The notes beneath the pieces were generated by a model. It made no database searches. It was given only the letters and a program-made list of their open reading frames with translations, and was not told the DNA's origin. A stretch of 32,927 nucleotides of DNA from Gemmatimonadota bacterium (GTDB lineage: Bacteria > Gemmatimonadota > Gemmatimonadetes > Gemmatimonadales > Gemmatimonadaceae). Every line of letters starts with the position of its first letter. Positions within the stretch are counted from its first letter, which is position 1. This document shows, piece by piece, positions 15,184 through 24,232 of the stretch. The position numbers and the translations under genes are program-made. The stretch spans positions 1-32,927 of the forward strand of contig CANIWQ010000022.1 of assembly GCA_947471365.1 (NCBI GenBank). Direction: 5' to 3'.

Positions 15184-17373
15184 ATGAGCACGTTGCAGGC
15201 CGCAGACCCGATGCTCCACACCCAACCCGCCCGCTTTCTCAATCGCGAGCTGTCGTGGCTGGAGTTCAATGCGCGAGTGCTCGCCGAAGCCTTCGACGAG
15301 CGCAATCCGCTCCTCGAGCGGCTGAAGTTTCTTGCGATCTTCAGCTCCAATCTCGACGAGTTCTACATGGTGCGAGTGGCTGGCCTGCGTCGTCAGGTGT
15401 CGGCGCGGGTGCAGCAAACGCCGCCGGATGGGCTCACGGCGCGCGAGCAGCTGGAGCGCGTGGAGCGGCGCGTGGCAGAGTTGCTGAGCCTCGCCGGCAC
15501 CTGCCTGCATGAGCAACTGTTGCCAGCGCTGGCAACGCACGGAGTTCGGCTCTTGGCGATTGCCGAGCTCTCGGCTCCCGAGCGCGAACAGTTGGATGCG
15601 TTCTTTGAGCGCAACGTGTACCCCGTGCTCACGCCGCTCGCCGTCGATCCTGGGCATCCGTTCCCGTACATCTCCAATCTCAGTATTTCACTCGCCGTAG
15701 AACTGCGCGACCCTGAGCGAGGGACCGATCATTTTGCGCGCGTGAAAGTGCCAAAGTCACTGCCGCGGTGGGTGCCGGTTGAGGGACGTCCGCATCAGTT
15801 CGTGCCGATGGAAGCGGTTATTGGGTCGCATCTCGGACGTCTCTTTCCGGGGATGCAGGTGGTGGGATGGCACACGTTCCGCATCACGCGCTATTCCGAT
15901 CTGGATGTCTCCAATACCGAGGAGCCTGAAGATCTCCTGGCGATGATCGAAGAGCAGGTCTTCCAGCGCCGCTTTGGAGAAGTCGTACGTCTCGAAGTGC
16001 AGACAGGGATGCCGAGCGAACTGCGCGCGCTGCTACTCGAGGAGTTGCGCGAGAGTGAGGATCCGGAGTTCGAGCAACTCGGTGAACGCGAAGTCTATGA
16101 GGCGGGGCCACTGCTCGATCTCGGCGAACTGCTCTCGCTCTCGTCGCGCGATCTCCCTGAACTCCGCGATCCGCCCTTTCAAGCGGCGGTGCCACAGGAA
16201 CTCCGCGACGCCGAACGATCTATCTTCGACGTCATCCGTGAGCGCGACCTGCTCGTGCACCACCCATTTGAGTCGTTTGGGGCCACGGTGGAGCAGTTCA
16301 TTGAGGCCGCCTCGCGCGATGACAACACGCTCGCCATCAAGATGACGCTCTACCGCACCTCCGCCGACGGTGCGATTGTCCGCGCCCTCACGCAAGCGGC
16401 GCAACGCGGCATTCAGGTGGCCGTGTTGGTGGAGCTGCAGGCACGGTTCGAGGAAACCAATAACATCAACTTTGCGCGCGAGTTGGAATCGTTTGGCGTG
16501 CACGTGGCGTATGGCGTGCCCGGGCTCAAGACGCACGCCAAGCTCGCGTTGGTCGTGCGCCGCGAGCCCGACGGCTTCCATCGCTACGTGCATTTGGGTA
16601 CTGGCAACTACAACTCCCGTACGGCGCGCGTCTACACGGACATGGGTTTGTTTACGTGCAGTGACGCGATTGGCGCCGATGTGAGCGACATCTTCAATAT
16701 GCTCACCGGCTTCTCGCGTCAGCGCGTGTATCGGAAGCTGGTGGTCGCGCCGAGTGGCCTGCGCAACCGGATGATCCAGCTGATTGACCGCGAAGCCGAA
16801 CACGCGCGCAGCGGGCAGCCGGCGCGTATCATCGCCAAGATGAATGCGCTGGTGGACGCCGACACCATCGACGCCTTGTACCGCGCCTCCGAGGCGGGGG
16901 TCGAGATCGATCTGATTGTTCGCGGTATTTGCTGCCTGCGTCCGCAGGTGCCGGGGCTTAGCGAGAATATTCGCGTGACCAGCGTGGTGGGGCGTTATCT
17001 CGAGCACTCGCGCATATGTTTCTTCGCGAATGACGGGGCAGGAGAGTACTATATGGGCAGCGCCGATTGGATGCCGCGCAACTTCGACCGGCGCGTGGAA
17101 GCGGTCGTGCCCATCGAAGATGTGCGCTGGCATGCGAAGTTGTCGGCCGTGCTGGAGACGTACCTCACCGACAACCGGAACGCGTGGGAACTCACCGCTG
17201 ACGGGCAATATGTGCAACGCACCCCTGAGGATGCGCGCGAACAGGCCGCGCACCGTGCATTTCAGCGTGACGCGTGGGCACAGCCGCGGGACGCCGCGGG
17301 ATTGCGCGATGGGATGATGGCGTCTCGCGAAATCGCCGTGCCGCGTGAACTGCGGGCCGAACTGTTCGGTTAA
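15184..17373 (+). CDS. ppk1: Polyphosphate kinase 1
   Basis: A 729-residue enzyme that polymerises the gamma-phosphate of ATP into polyphosphate, reversibly. The N-terminal domain opens with FLNRELSWLEFNARVL and NLDEFYMVRVAGL, both PPK1 hallmarks. The phosphorylated histidine is His451 in GLKTHAKLALVVRRE, and HLGTGNYNS forms part of the C-terminal phospholipase-D-like active site. RGICCLRPQVPGLSENIRV and the GSADWMPRNFDRRVE stretch complete the C2 domain. Length is normal. The ATG at 15184 has only a weak purine-rich site upstream; Met10 is an alternative. It lies downstream of phoU and convergent with ppx, so polyphosphate synthesis and degradation genes sit side by side. Confidence 0.97.
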   Translation: MSTLQAADPMLHTQPARFLNRELSWLEFNARVLAEAFDERNPLLERLKFLAIFSSNLDEFYMVRVAGLRRQVSARVQQTPPDGLTAREQLERVERRVAELLSLAGTCLHEQLLPALATHGVRLLAIAELSAPEREQLDAFFERNVYPVLTPLAVDPGHPFPYISNLSISLAVELRDPERGTDHFARVKVPKSLPRWVPVEGRPHQFVPMEAVIGSHLGRLFPGMQVVGWHTFRITRYSDLDVSNTEEPEDLLAMIEEQVFQRRFGEVVRLEVQTGMPSELRALLLEELRESEDPEFEQLGEREVYEAGPLLDLGELLSLSSRDLPELRDPPFQAAVPQELRDAERSIFDVIRERDLLVHHPFESFGATVEQFIEAASRDDNTLAIKMTLYRTSADGAIVRALTQAAQRGIQVAVLVELQARFEETNNINFARELESFGVHVAYGVPGLKTHAKLALVVRREPDGFHRYVHLGTGNYNSRTARVYTDMGLFTCSDAIGADVSDIFNMLTGFSRQRVYRKLVVAPSGLRNRMIQLIDREAEHARSGQPARIIAKMNALVDADTIDALYRASEAGVEIDLIVRGICCLRPQVPGLSENIRVTSVVGRYLEHSRICFFANDGAGEYYMGSADWMPRNFDRRVEAVVPIEDVRWHAKLSAVLETYLTDNRNAWELTADGQYVQRTPEDAREQAAHRAFQRDAWAQPRDAAGLRDGMMASREIAVPRELRAELFG

Positions 17374-17408
17374 CAATCGCGTCGACGCCCGCGTCGGAAC
17401 GGCGGACG

Positions 17409-19052
17409 CTACTCGACGACTTCGTCCATCTCCGCGGGACGTACGGGCACGCCATCGGGCCCGACGATGTCCACGGGTGTGCCAAGCAGTTCCGCGAGGA
17501 GCGTGCATTTGCGGGCGGCGCCCCACAACTCCAGTCGTAACGACTTGGCTTTGGGCACCGGCGTCGCGGTGATGCGGAGCGCGCGCGTGGTGCGTCGCGG
17601 GCGAAGCGTGTCCACCGCCGCGATGTGGCCACGGTCAAACCCGTCAGCCACGCGCAAGAGCGCGGCGAGACGGATGATGCGCTGACGCGTGGGTTTGTCG
17701 AGCCGGCCGAACGCCTCGTGTTTGCGCGCGTCCGGCTCCGACCCGCGGTGGTAGCGCGCCACATGCGCAATCATCACTTGTTCGTGCGGGGCAATCCCGA
17801 GAAGATCCGCGTGCAGAATCAGGTGTTGGGAATGTTTGTGGTGCCCCTGATAGTTGATGTGGTAGCCCACATCGTGCAGGAGCGCCGCATCGGAGAGAAT
17901 CTGTCGGTCTTCCGGCGCGCAGCCCAACCGCTTGGCCAGCGCGTCGAACAACTGCAGCGCCAGTCGTTGCACCTGTCGCGAGTGGAGTTCCTCGTAGTGG
18001 CACCGCTCCGCAAACTCCCGCACGGACCGCTGCCGCGCTTCGCCGGGGTCAGCAACGGTCGGCGTGACGCGAGCGACGTCGAGCAGGAGCCCTTCGCGAA
18101 TGCCGAACGCAGATGCGGTGAGGTCTCGCGGCTCCACCCGTGCCAGCACTTCGGCCACGACGGCGAGCCCGGCCACAATAATGTCCGCTCGGCCGCTGTT
18201 CAGTCCCGGTACCGCCAGCAACTCATCTGGCGACATCTCCGAGAGCAAGTCGAGCACATGCTCCACTTCGGCGCGCGGAATCTTCGTGCCATGCACAGTG
18301 CGCGCGGCCTGCATTCCCTGACGAGCCAGATAAATGCCCGCGAGGTTCGTAAAGGTGCCGCCGGAGCCGATGACCGTCGCGCCGCGCCAGTCGCGTGACG
18401 GGATCGCGTTGCGAATCTCCTCACGAATAAACTTGCGCAACTTTCGGATCGACTTGGTGCGCTTGCCACCCCGCAGGAACTGTTCGGTGAGGCGCAGCGC
18501 ACCAAAGGGAAGCGATGTCAGGTGCTCCACCAAACCTTCGGCTGCCAAGGCGAGTTCGAGCGAGCCGCCGCCAATGTCGATCACCACGGCGCGCCCCTTG
18601 CCCAGCTCAAAGTGGGCGAGCGCCGACCGGAATGCGAGGCGCGCTTCCTCCTCACCGACGAGAATGCGCACCTTAAGGCCCGTCTCCTGTCGAATGCGCT
18701 GGAGAAAGAGCGAGCCGTTGGTCGCATCGCGTACCGCGCTGGTGGCCACCGCCTCCACGCGACTCGCACCGAGTTGACGCGCGAGTGTCGCCATCCGCGC
18801 GAGGGACTCAAGCGCGAGGCGCATCGGTTCTGGGGCCAAGAGCTTGGAGGCGTGTAGCCCCGTCCCCAGTCGTGGTGCCGCTTTCATTTCATCCACGACG
18901 CGAATCGTGCCGCTCGCGCTGACGTCGGCCACAATCTGGCGAATCGAGTTGGATCCAATGTCGATCGCCGCAATGCGCTGCTCGCCCTCGGCGCGCGGGG
19001 TGCGCGACGAATGCTCTCCGAGTTGCAAGCGGGGGATCGGGAGGACGGTCAT
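17409..19052 (-). CDS. ppx: Exopolyphosphatase / guanosine pentaphosphatase (Ppx/GppA) with HD domain
   Basis: A 547-residue cytoplasmic phosphatase. The actin-like N-terminal part has IDIGSNSIRQIV (Asp31), the catalytic GEEEAR (133-138), IDIGGGSLE (159-167) and GSGGTFTNLAG (229-239). The C-terminal part is an HD-type domain with His357 and LLHDVGYH (His393/Asp394). These domains together define long Ppx/GppA proteins, which remove terminal phosphate from polyphosphate and/or convert pppGpp to ppGpp. I cannot tell which activity dominates. The start at 19052 is chosen because a TATTAT -10-like hexamer lies 7 nt before it, suggesting a leaderless message; the frame stays open to 19223 without a ribosome site. 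It is convergent with ppk1 and 98 nt downstream of phoR. Confidence 0.94.
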   Translation of the reverse strand: MTVLPIPRLQLGEHSSRTPRAEGEQRIAAIDIGSNSIRQIVADVSASGTIRVVDEMKAAPRLGTGLHASKLLAPEPMRLALESLARMATLARQLGASRVEAVATSAVRDATNGSLFLQRIRQETGLKVRILVGEEEARLAFRSALAHFELGKGRAVVIDIGGGSLELALAAEGLVEHLTSLPFGALRLTEQFLRGGKRTKSIRKLRKFIREEIRNAIPSRDWRGATVIGSGGTFTNLAGIYLARQGMQAARTVHGTKIPRAEVEHVLDLLSEMSPDELLAVPGLNSGRADIIVAGLAVVAEVLARVEPRDLTASAFGIREGLLLDVARVTPTVADPGEARQRSVREFAERCHYEELHSRQVQRLALQLFDALAKRLGCAPEDRQILSDAALLHDVGYHINYQGHHKHSQHLILHADLLGIAPHEQVMIAHVARYHRGSEPDARKHEAFGRLDKPTRQRIIRLAALLRVADGFDRGHIAAVDTLRPRRTTRALRITATPVPKAKSLRLELWGAARKCTLLAELLGTPVDIVGPDGVPVRPAEMDEVVE

Positions 19053-19150
19053 GGCTCCGATAATATGGTGCGTTCCGGCGCCTGGTGCTTGCTGCGCAGG
19101 AGCGGTCGTGGGATCGGGGGAGTGCGGGACATCAATAAAACGAGCGGACC

Positions 19151-20863
19151 CTACCCGCGGCGCGCCGCGTCGGGGAAGGTCGCGCGAATCGTGGTTCCGC
19201 GGCCTACGTCGCTCTCGGCCCACACGCGGCCGCCGTGCGCGTCCACGAGATGCTTCACAATGGCCAGTCCAAGCCCGGTGCCGCCCTCAGCGCGCGAGCG
19301 CGCAGGGTCCACCCGGTAGAACCGCTCAAAGATGCGCGGCAGGTGGTCGGCGCCAATCCCACTGCCCGTGTCGCGGACGCCAACGGTCACGCGTCCATCG
19401 GCGCGCGCCGCAAACACCGTCACGCTGCCTTTCGCCGTGTGGCGCACGGCGTTGTCCACCAAGTTGCCGAGGATCTGGCGTAGCGCGGTCGGGTCGGCAA
19501 AGGCCTGTGCGGTATCACGGTCAATGTCGACGTGCAACGTAATGCCTTTGGCATCTGCCGCCGGACGCGCCACGGCGAGGGCGTCGGCCACCGCGATGGC
19601 AATGTCCGCCTGCACTGGCTCCGGTACCCAACTGCCCGACTCAATGCGCGAGAGGTCGAGTAAGTCATCCACAATGCGCTGCATGCGGCGCGTGTTGTTG
19701 AGGATCGTGGTCGTGAACTGGCGACGCGTCTCGGCGTCCGGCTCATCCTGCGCCAGCGTCTCGGCAAAGCCGCGCACCACCGTCAGCGGTGTCTTGAGCT
19801 CGTGCGAGACATTGGCCACAAAGTCGCGCCGCACGGTCTCGAGTCGGCGCAACCGCGTGAGGTCGAGCAGTGCGACCACCGCGCCCCCTTGCTCCAGTGG
19901 GCGTGCGGTAATGGAAAAGGTGCGTCCACCAAACGACGCTTCCACTTCGCGCACCGTCTCCCCGGCGAGCGCAGACGCGAGCGCATCGCGGAGCGCGCGT
20001 TCGCGCGGCAGAATATCAAACGGAAAGGGCAACGGCTCGCGGCGGTCCAGCAGGGCGCGGCCGGTGTCGTTGATGCGCACCACCTGTTGGCGCTGATCCA
20101 CCGCAAAAATCCCTTCGTTCAGCGACTCGGCGAGTTCGCGCATCACATTTTCTTCGGCGCGGAGCGCCTCCACGCGAATCGCCAGTTGCTCGGCGAGTCG
20201 ATGCACGGCGTCGGCGAGCTCGCCCACTTCTCCCGGGGCGGCCAGCGCGGGGCGTCGCGAAAAATCACCGTCGGCGAGCGCGCGGGTCACGTCGCGCAAC
20301 TCACGGACCGGGCGCGACACACTGGTCGCGAAGAGCCAGGCCAGCACCAGCGCGCCGGCCATCGCGAGTCCGCTCGCCACCGCCACGTCGCGCCGCGCCG
20401 ATGCAATGATCGCGTCGAGGGTGACGGTCGCCAGCGACACACGCGCTGTGCCGAGTCGTGCGCGCACCGCGACGTATAACTCGGAGTCACCGGCCGACGG
20501 GCTTTGGCGGCGCGCCGAACCCTGGCCGGTCGCGCGGGCCTGCACCACTTCGGGGCGCGAGGCGTGATTTTCTAACTGTTGCAACAACGCACCGCGAAAT
20601 TCAGAGTCGCCAATCACCCGGCCCGTGGAATCGATGAGCGTCACGCGATGGCCGCTCGCGCGCGCGGCCTGTGCCGCCAACTCCTCGGCGTTCACATTCG
20701 GCGTCCATTCCGCCGCCACGAGCTGCGCTTCACGCGCCAACCCTTCGGTCGCCATCACCGAGAGCCGATCGTAGAACTTTTGATCCACAATGAGCGTGAG
20801 AAACAACGCGAGCACACCGACGATAGTCAGGGCGCCGAGCAGGAGCCGAGTGGGAAGTCGCAT
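19151..20863 (-). CDS. phoR: PhoR, sensor histidine kinase of the phosphate regulon
   Basis: A 570-residue membrane kinase. It has TM1 (about 5-26), a periplasmic region of roughly 130 residues, TM2 (about 160-182), HAMP (about 183-235), a PAS domain (about 240-335), HisKA with the phospho-accepting His354 in DFVANVSHELKTPLT, and HATPase_c with NLVDNAVRH (467-475), DTGSGIG and GGTGLGL. This is the PhoR/PhoP-R layout with an extracytoplasmic loop larger than in E. coli PhoR, which lacks one. The ATG at 20863 is 10 nt after the phoB stop; no ribosome site is visible, so translation is probably coupled to phoB. It phosphorylates PhoB when the Pst/PhoU complex signals phosphate shortage. Confidence 0.95.
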   Translation of the reverse strand: MRLPTRLLLGALTIVGVLALFLTLIVDQKFYDRLSVMATEGLAREAQLVAAEWTPNVNAEELAAQAARASGHRVTLIDSTGRVIGDSEFRGALLQQLENHASRPEVVQARATGQGSARRQSPSAGDSELYVAVRARLGTARVSLATVTLDAIIASARRDVAVASGLAMAGALVLAWLFATSVSRPVRELRDVTRALADGDFSRRPALAAPGEVGELADAVHRLAEQLAIRVEALRAEENVMRELAESLNEGIFAVDQRQQVVRINDTGRALLDRREPLPFPFDILPRERALRDALASALAGETVREVEASFGGRTFSITARPLEQGGAVVALLDLTRLRRLETVRRDFVANVSHELKTPLTVVRGFAETLAQDEPDAETRRQFTTTILNNTRRMQRIVDDLLDLSRIESGSWVPEPVQADIAIAVADALAVARPAADAKGITLHVDIDRDTAQAFADPTALRQILGNLVDNAVRHTAKGSVTVFAARADGRVTVGVRDTGSGIGADHLPRIFERFYRVDPARSRAEGGTGLGLAIVKHLVDAHGGRVWAESDVGRGTTIRATFPDAARRG

Positions 20864-20873
20864 TGGAGGAGCG

Positions 20874-21605
20874 CTACCGCGCGAGCTTGCTAGGGGGGGT
20901 GCCGTCCGGCGACCGCAGGCGGTACCCAAAGCCGCGCACCGTCTCAATCAGTTCGCCTTCGCCGCCCAGCTTGGTGCGGAGGCGCTGCACGTGCATGTCG
21001 ACGGTGCGCGTCTGAATGTCGGGGGCCGCTTCCCATACGGTTTCGAGCAAGTGCCCTCGTGACTGTACGCGCCCACGCCGCTCGGCGAGCGTCAGTAAGA
21101 GCTTGAACTCCGTGGGGGTCAGCTCAATCTCGGCGCCGTCGCGCGTGACGCGGTGCGCTGACCGATCAATGGCAATGGTGTCGATGGTGATCACATCGGC
21201 GGTGGGCATCCCGCCGGAGGTGCGGCGGAGAATGGCGCTAATCCGCAACACGAGTTCTTGCGGGCTGAACGGCTTGGTGAGGTAGTCGTCCGCGCCCAAG
21301 GTGAGACCGCGAATGCGATCGGGCTCTTCGCGCCGCGCCGTGAGCATAAGGACGGCGACGTGCTGTGTGGCGCGGTCGGCGCGCAGCTGCTCGAGGACTT
21401 CAAAACCCGAAAGGCCGGGGAGCATGAGGTCGAGAATCACCAGCGCCGGTCGCTCGCGTCGGGCGATGGCGAGCGCGTCAGGCCCCGTTTGTGCCGACGA
21501 AACTTTGTAGCCCGCCTTGGCCAGATGGTAGACCACGAGGGCGACGATGTCGGGCTCATCGTCCACCACGAGAATGCGGTCAGCGGCGGTGGCGTCGGCG
21601 TTCAT
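20874..21605 (-). CDS. phoB: PhoB/PhoP, OmpR-type response regulator of the phosphate regulon
   Basis: A 243-residue response regulator. The receiver domain (about 9-125) has the acidic pocket VVDDEPD, the phosphorylated Asp59 (VILDLMLPG), Thr/Ala switch MLTAR and Lys111 (LTKPF). The C-terminal winged-helix domain (about 140-235) has ELTPTEFKLLLTLAERRGR and the recognition stretch TRTVDMHVQRLRTKLG. It is expected to bind 11-bp direct repeats, which fits the candidate boxes elsewhere in this window. The ATG overlaps the udk stop (ATGA), so it depends on translation of udk. Assignment to PhoB rather than another OmpR-type regulator rests on phoR next door and the surrounding pho genes. Confidence 0.94.
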   Translation of the reverse strand: MNADATAADRILVVDDEPDIVALVVYHLAKAGYKVSSAQTGPDALAIARRERPALVILDLMLPGLSGFEVLEQLRADRATQHVAVLMLTARREEPDRIRGLTLGADDYLTKPFSPQELVLRISAILRRTSGGMPTADVITIDTIAIDRSAHRVTRDGAEIELTPTEFKLLLTLAERRGRVQSRGHLLETVWEAAPDIQTRTVDMHVQRLRTKLGGEGELIETVRGFGYRLRSPDGTPPSKLAR

Positions 21606-22228
21606 GAGGGTGCACTACCCATGCGTCGCAGGATGGTCGAAATGATCAAGTCGATGGCCACGGTATTGTGGCCGCCGCGCGGGACGATGATATCGGCGTA
21701 ACGCTTGCTCGGTTCTACGAACTGCAGGTGCATCGGTTGCACCGTCGTGAGGTACTGCTCGAGAATCTCCTCCAACGGACGGCCACGGTTCGCCATGTCG
21801 CGCCGAATGCGCCGGATGAGCCGCACGTCGGCATCGGTATCCACAAATACTTTCACGTCACAGCGTGCGCGCACCCGCTCATCTACAAAGAGCAGAATGC
21901 CGTCGAGTACAATCACATCCGCCGCCGCCACCCGTACCGTGCGCTCGTCGCGCAGGTGCGTCACAAAATCGTATACCGGCTTCTGAATCGGTTCGCCTCG
22001 CGCCAGGGCGTCGAGGTGCTGCGCCAACAAATCGAGGTCGAACGCGTCTGGGTGATCCCAGTTCAAGTGGCGTCGTTCGTCGAGCGTCAGTTCCACATGG
22101 TTGCGGTAATAGGCATCCATGTCGATAAACGCGACCGATGCCGGGGTGATCGAATCGGCAATCTTCCGCGCCACGGTGGACTTCCCCGATCCGGACCCGC
22201 CGGCGATGCCAATAATCAGAGGTTTCAT
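21602..22228 (-). CDS. udk: Uridine kinase
   Basis: A 208-residue cytoplasmic kinase of the P-loop uridine kinase/PRK family, phosphorylating uridine and cytidine with ATP or GTP. The P-loop GGSGSGKST is at 10-18. FIDMDAYYRNHVELTLDERR and NWDHPDAFDLDLL are the uridine-kinase substrate-site signatures, and RIRRDMANRGR is the lid region. Length is typical of Udk. The upstream sequence shows no ribosome site; a CATATT hexamer ends 6 nt before the ATG, so the message may be leaderless. Its stop overlaps the phoB start. It is divergent from the nucleotidase operon, and salvaging pyrimidine nucleosides fits that neighbour's production of nucleosides. Confidence 0.95.
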   Translation of the reverse strand: MKPLIIGIAGGSGSGKSTVARKIADSITPASVAFIDMDAYYRNHVELTLDERRHLNWDHPDAFDLDLLAQHLDALARGEPIQKPVYDFVTHLRDERTVRVAAADVIVLDGILLFVDERVRARCDVKVFVDTDADVRLIRRIRRDMANRGRPLEEILEQYLTTVQPMHLQFVEPSKRYADIIVPRGGHNTVAIDLIISTILRRMGSAPS

Positions 22229-22297
22229 ACTATAAATATGGCCTTCAACCCTTCGTTACAAATCTCAGGATTGCAAACGGTAAAGAGAAGGCAGGCG

Positions 22298-22315
22298 CTG
22301 TCACGGTTCTGTATC
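22298..22315 (+). promoter_or_regulatory. Pho box upstream of the nucleotide-salvage operon
   Basis: CTGTCACGGTTCTGTATC has two half-sites 11 bp apart and is almost the same as the box before pstC (CTGTCACGAGTCTGTACC). It lies 78 bp before the nucleotidase start, in the 165-bp divergent gap with udk. A lone GTTAC at 22255 is nearer udk. Confidence 0.6.
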
Positions 22316-22393
22316 GCACCCTAGCCGGCACGCGTGCCACCGGACACCCCCGGCACTCTCCCTCCAAACGGATGTCCAGCATAGATTTAGCCT

Positions 22394-24232
22394 ATGGAAC
22401 GCACACGTGCGGCGCTTAGCGCCCTTCTCTTGGTTTTCGCCGTTCAGCTGTCGGCGCAGGGGCTTCCGGTGGACATCGTGGTCGCCTCGACCACGGACGT
22501 CCACGGCCGGTTACGCGGCTGGGACTACTACGCCGATACCGCCGAAGCCGCCCGCGGGCTGACTCGCGCGGCGACGATCGTGGATTCGGTCCGTGCGGCG
22601 AACCCCGGTCGGGTTATTCTCGTGGACGCCGGCGACCTGCTGCAGGGCAATCCGCTCACCTACGCCGCTGCGCGCATCGATACCACGGGCGTGCATCCGG
22701 TGATCGCGGCGATGAACGCCATGCGCTACGACGCCGCGGCGGTAGGGAACCACGAGTTCAACTACGGGCTCACCACGCTCCGCCGCGCGATGGCCGGGGC
22801 AACGTTTCCGTTTCTGGCCGCCAATGTTCGTACGACTGACGGCAAGCGCGCCTGGTCGGCGTTCACGATCGTGGAACGTAGCGGACTCAAGATCGCGATT
22901 GTTGGCGCAACGACGCCCGGCGCGATGGTGTGGGACCGTGAGCAACTCGTTGGGCGGCTCACCATCGGCGACATCATCGCCGAGGTACGCCAGGCGGTGG
23001 ACGAAGCGCGGAGTGGGGGCGCGGATGTGGTGGTCGTGGTGGTGCACGCGGGGCTGTCTGGTGACACCGGGTACGACACCGTTTCTACTGGGCTCACGGC
23101 GGAGAATCCGGTAGCGCGGCTGGCGCAGGATGTGCCGGGCATCGACGCCATCGTGTACGGCCATTCGCACCGAGAGGTAGCCGACACCTCGATCAACGGC
23201 GTGTTGCTCACGCAGCCCCGCAACTGGGCCACGAGTGTGTCGGTGGCGCATCTGCAGTTTGAGATTCGCGGCGCCACATGGCATCCCATTGGCAAGCAGG
23301 CGTCGATGGTCCAGGCGGCCGGGCACGCGGAACAGCCGGCGCTCGTGGCCGTCGTCGCAAAGGCCCACGCCGCCGCCCGCCGCTACGCTGGCACGGTCGT
23401 CGGGCGCACGGCGGTCAGGTGGCGCACCGATTCTGCCCGCTTGGCCGACACGCCGATCATGGACTTTGTGCTCGAAACGATGCGCAAGGCCGCCGGCGCT
23501 GATCTCGCATCGGCCGCGGCATTCTCGCTCGACGTGACGATTGCCGCTGGAGCCATCACGGTCGCGCAGCTCGCACAGCTGTATCCCTACGACAACACGC
23601 TCACGTCGCGGCGCATTTCCGGCGCGCAGCTGCGCGCGTATCTCGAACACAGCGCGCGCTACTTCGAAGTCACGGGCTCCTTGGACGCCCTGCAGGTGCG
23701 GCCCAATCCCAAAATCCCTGGCTATAACTTTGAGATGGTTGCAGGCGCGGAGTATCAGATCGATCTCACCAGGCCCGCGGGCTCGCGCATTACGGGGCTC
23801 CGCGTGCGTGGCAAGCCGGTGCGTGACGTCGACGCATTTACCATTGCGCTCTCGAACTATCGTGCGGGTGGCGCGGGTGGGTACGTGATGCTCAATGGCG
23901 CGCCCGTGGTGCACGACAAACAACTCGAAATCCGCCAACTGCTCATCGAAGAAGTCACCCGCCGCGGTACACTGCGGCCGTCGGATTATTTCGTGCGCAA
24001 CTGGTCCGTCACCCCAGCGCCGCTCGCGGCGCAGGCGTTGCGTGCGATGGTCGGCGCGGGTGACTTTGAAGCGGTTCGTCCAGCAACGCCCGCGCCGATC
24101 GTCAAAGCGGCCCCCGCGGCCGAAACGCCTGGCGTGCACCATCTCGACGCACGCATGGCATTATTCTCTTCCCGTCTGGGCGGTACTGTGACCGTCGACG
24201 TTGCTCCGCGCCTCCTTTCCATTGCCCCATGA
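22394..24232 (+). CDS. Secreted 5'-nucleotidase / 2',3'-cyclic nucleotide phosphodiesterase family enzyme
   Basis: A 612-residue exported metallophosphoesterase. Signal peptide 1-22 (ends LSAQ). Metal ligands appear in order: TDVHGR (Asp35, His37), DAGDLLQGN (78-86), GNHEFNYG (118-125), VVVVVHAG and the closing GHSH. The C-terminal 5_nucleotid_C domain contains QVRPNPKIPGYNFEMVAG, EYQIDLTRPAGSRI and NYRAGGAGGY, which look closer to CpdB/YfkN-type 2',3'-cyclic phosphodiesterases/3'-nucleotidases than to UshA. Either activity releases phosphate and nucleosides from nucleotides in the periplasm or outside. It leads a four-gene operon, with a Pho box upstream. No ribosome site precedes the ATG; TAGATT ends 6 nt before it. 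The next start overlaps its stop. Confidence 0.92.
   Translation: MERTRAALSALLLVFAVQLSAQGLPVDIVVASTTDVHGRLRGWDYYADTAEAARGLTRAATIVDSVRAANPGRVILVDAGDLLQGNPLTYAAARIDTTGVHPVIAAMNAMRYDAAAVGNHEFNYGLTTLRRAMAGATFPFLAANVRTTDGKRAWSAFTIVERSGLKIAIVGATTPGAMVWDREQLVGRLTIGDIIAEVRQAVDEARSGGADVVVVVVHAGLSGDTGYDTVSTGLTAENPVARLAQDVPGIDAIVYGHSHREVADTSINGVLLTQPRNWATSVSVAHLQFEIRGATWHPIGKQASMVQAAGHAEQPALVAVVAKAHAAARRYAGTVVGRTAVRWRTDSARLADTPIMDFVLETMRKAAGADLASAAAFSLDVTIAAGAITVAQLAQLYPYDNTLTSRRISGAQLRAYLEHSARYFEVTGSLDALQVRPNPKIPGYNFEMVAGAEYQIDLTRPAGSRITGLRVRGKPVRDVDAFTIALSNYRAGGAGGYVMLNGAPVVHDKQLEIRQLLIEEVTRRGTLRPSDYFVRNWSVTPAPLAAQALRAMVGAGDFEAVRPATPAPIVKAAPAAETPGVHHLDARMALFSSRLGGTVTVDVAPRLLSIAP

Noticed and set aside
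16033-17526. 497-codon open frame antisense to ppk1
   Set aside because: Low-complexity His/Arg-rich shadow; ppk1 on the plus strand has every family motif.
22511-24142. 543-codon open frame antisense to the nucleotidase gene
   Set aside because: Arg/His-rich composition typical of the reverse strand of GC-rich genes, with no motifs; the plus strand encodes a full enzyme.
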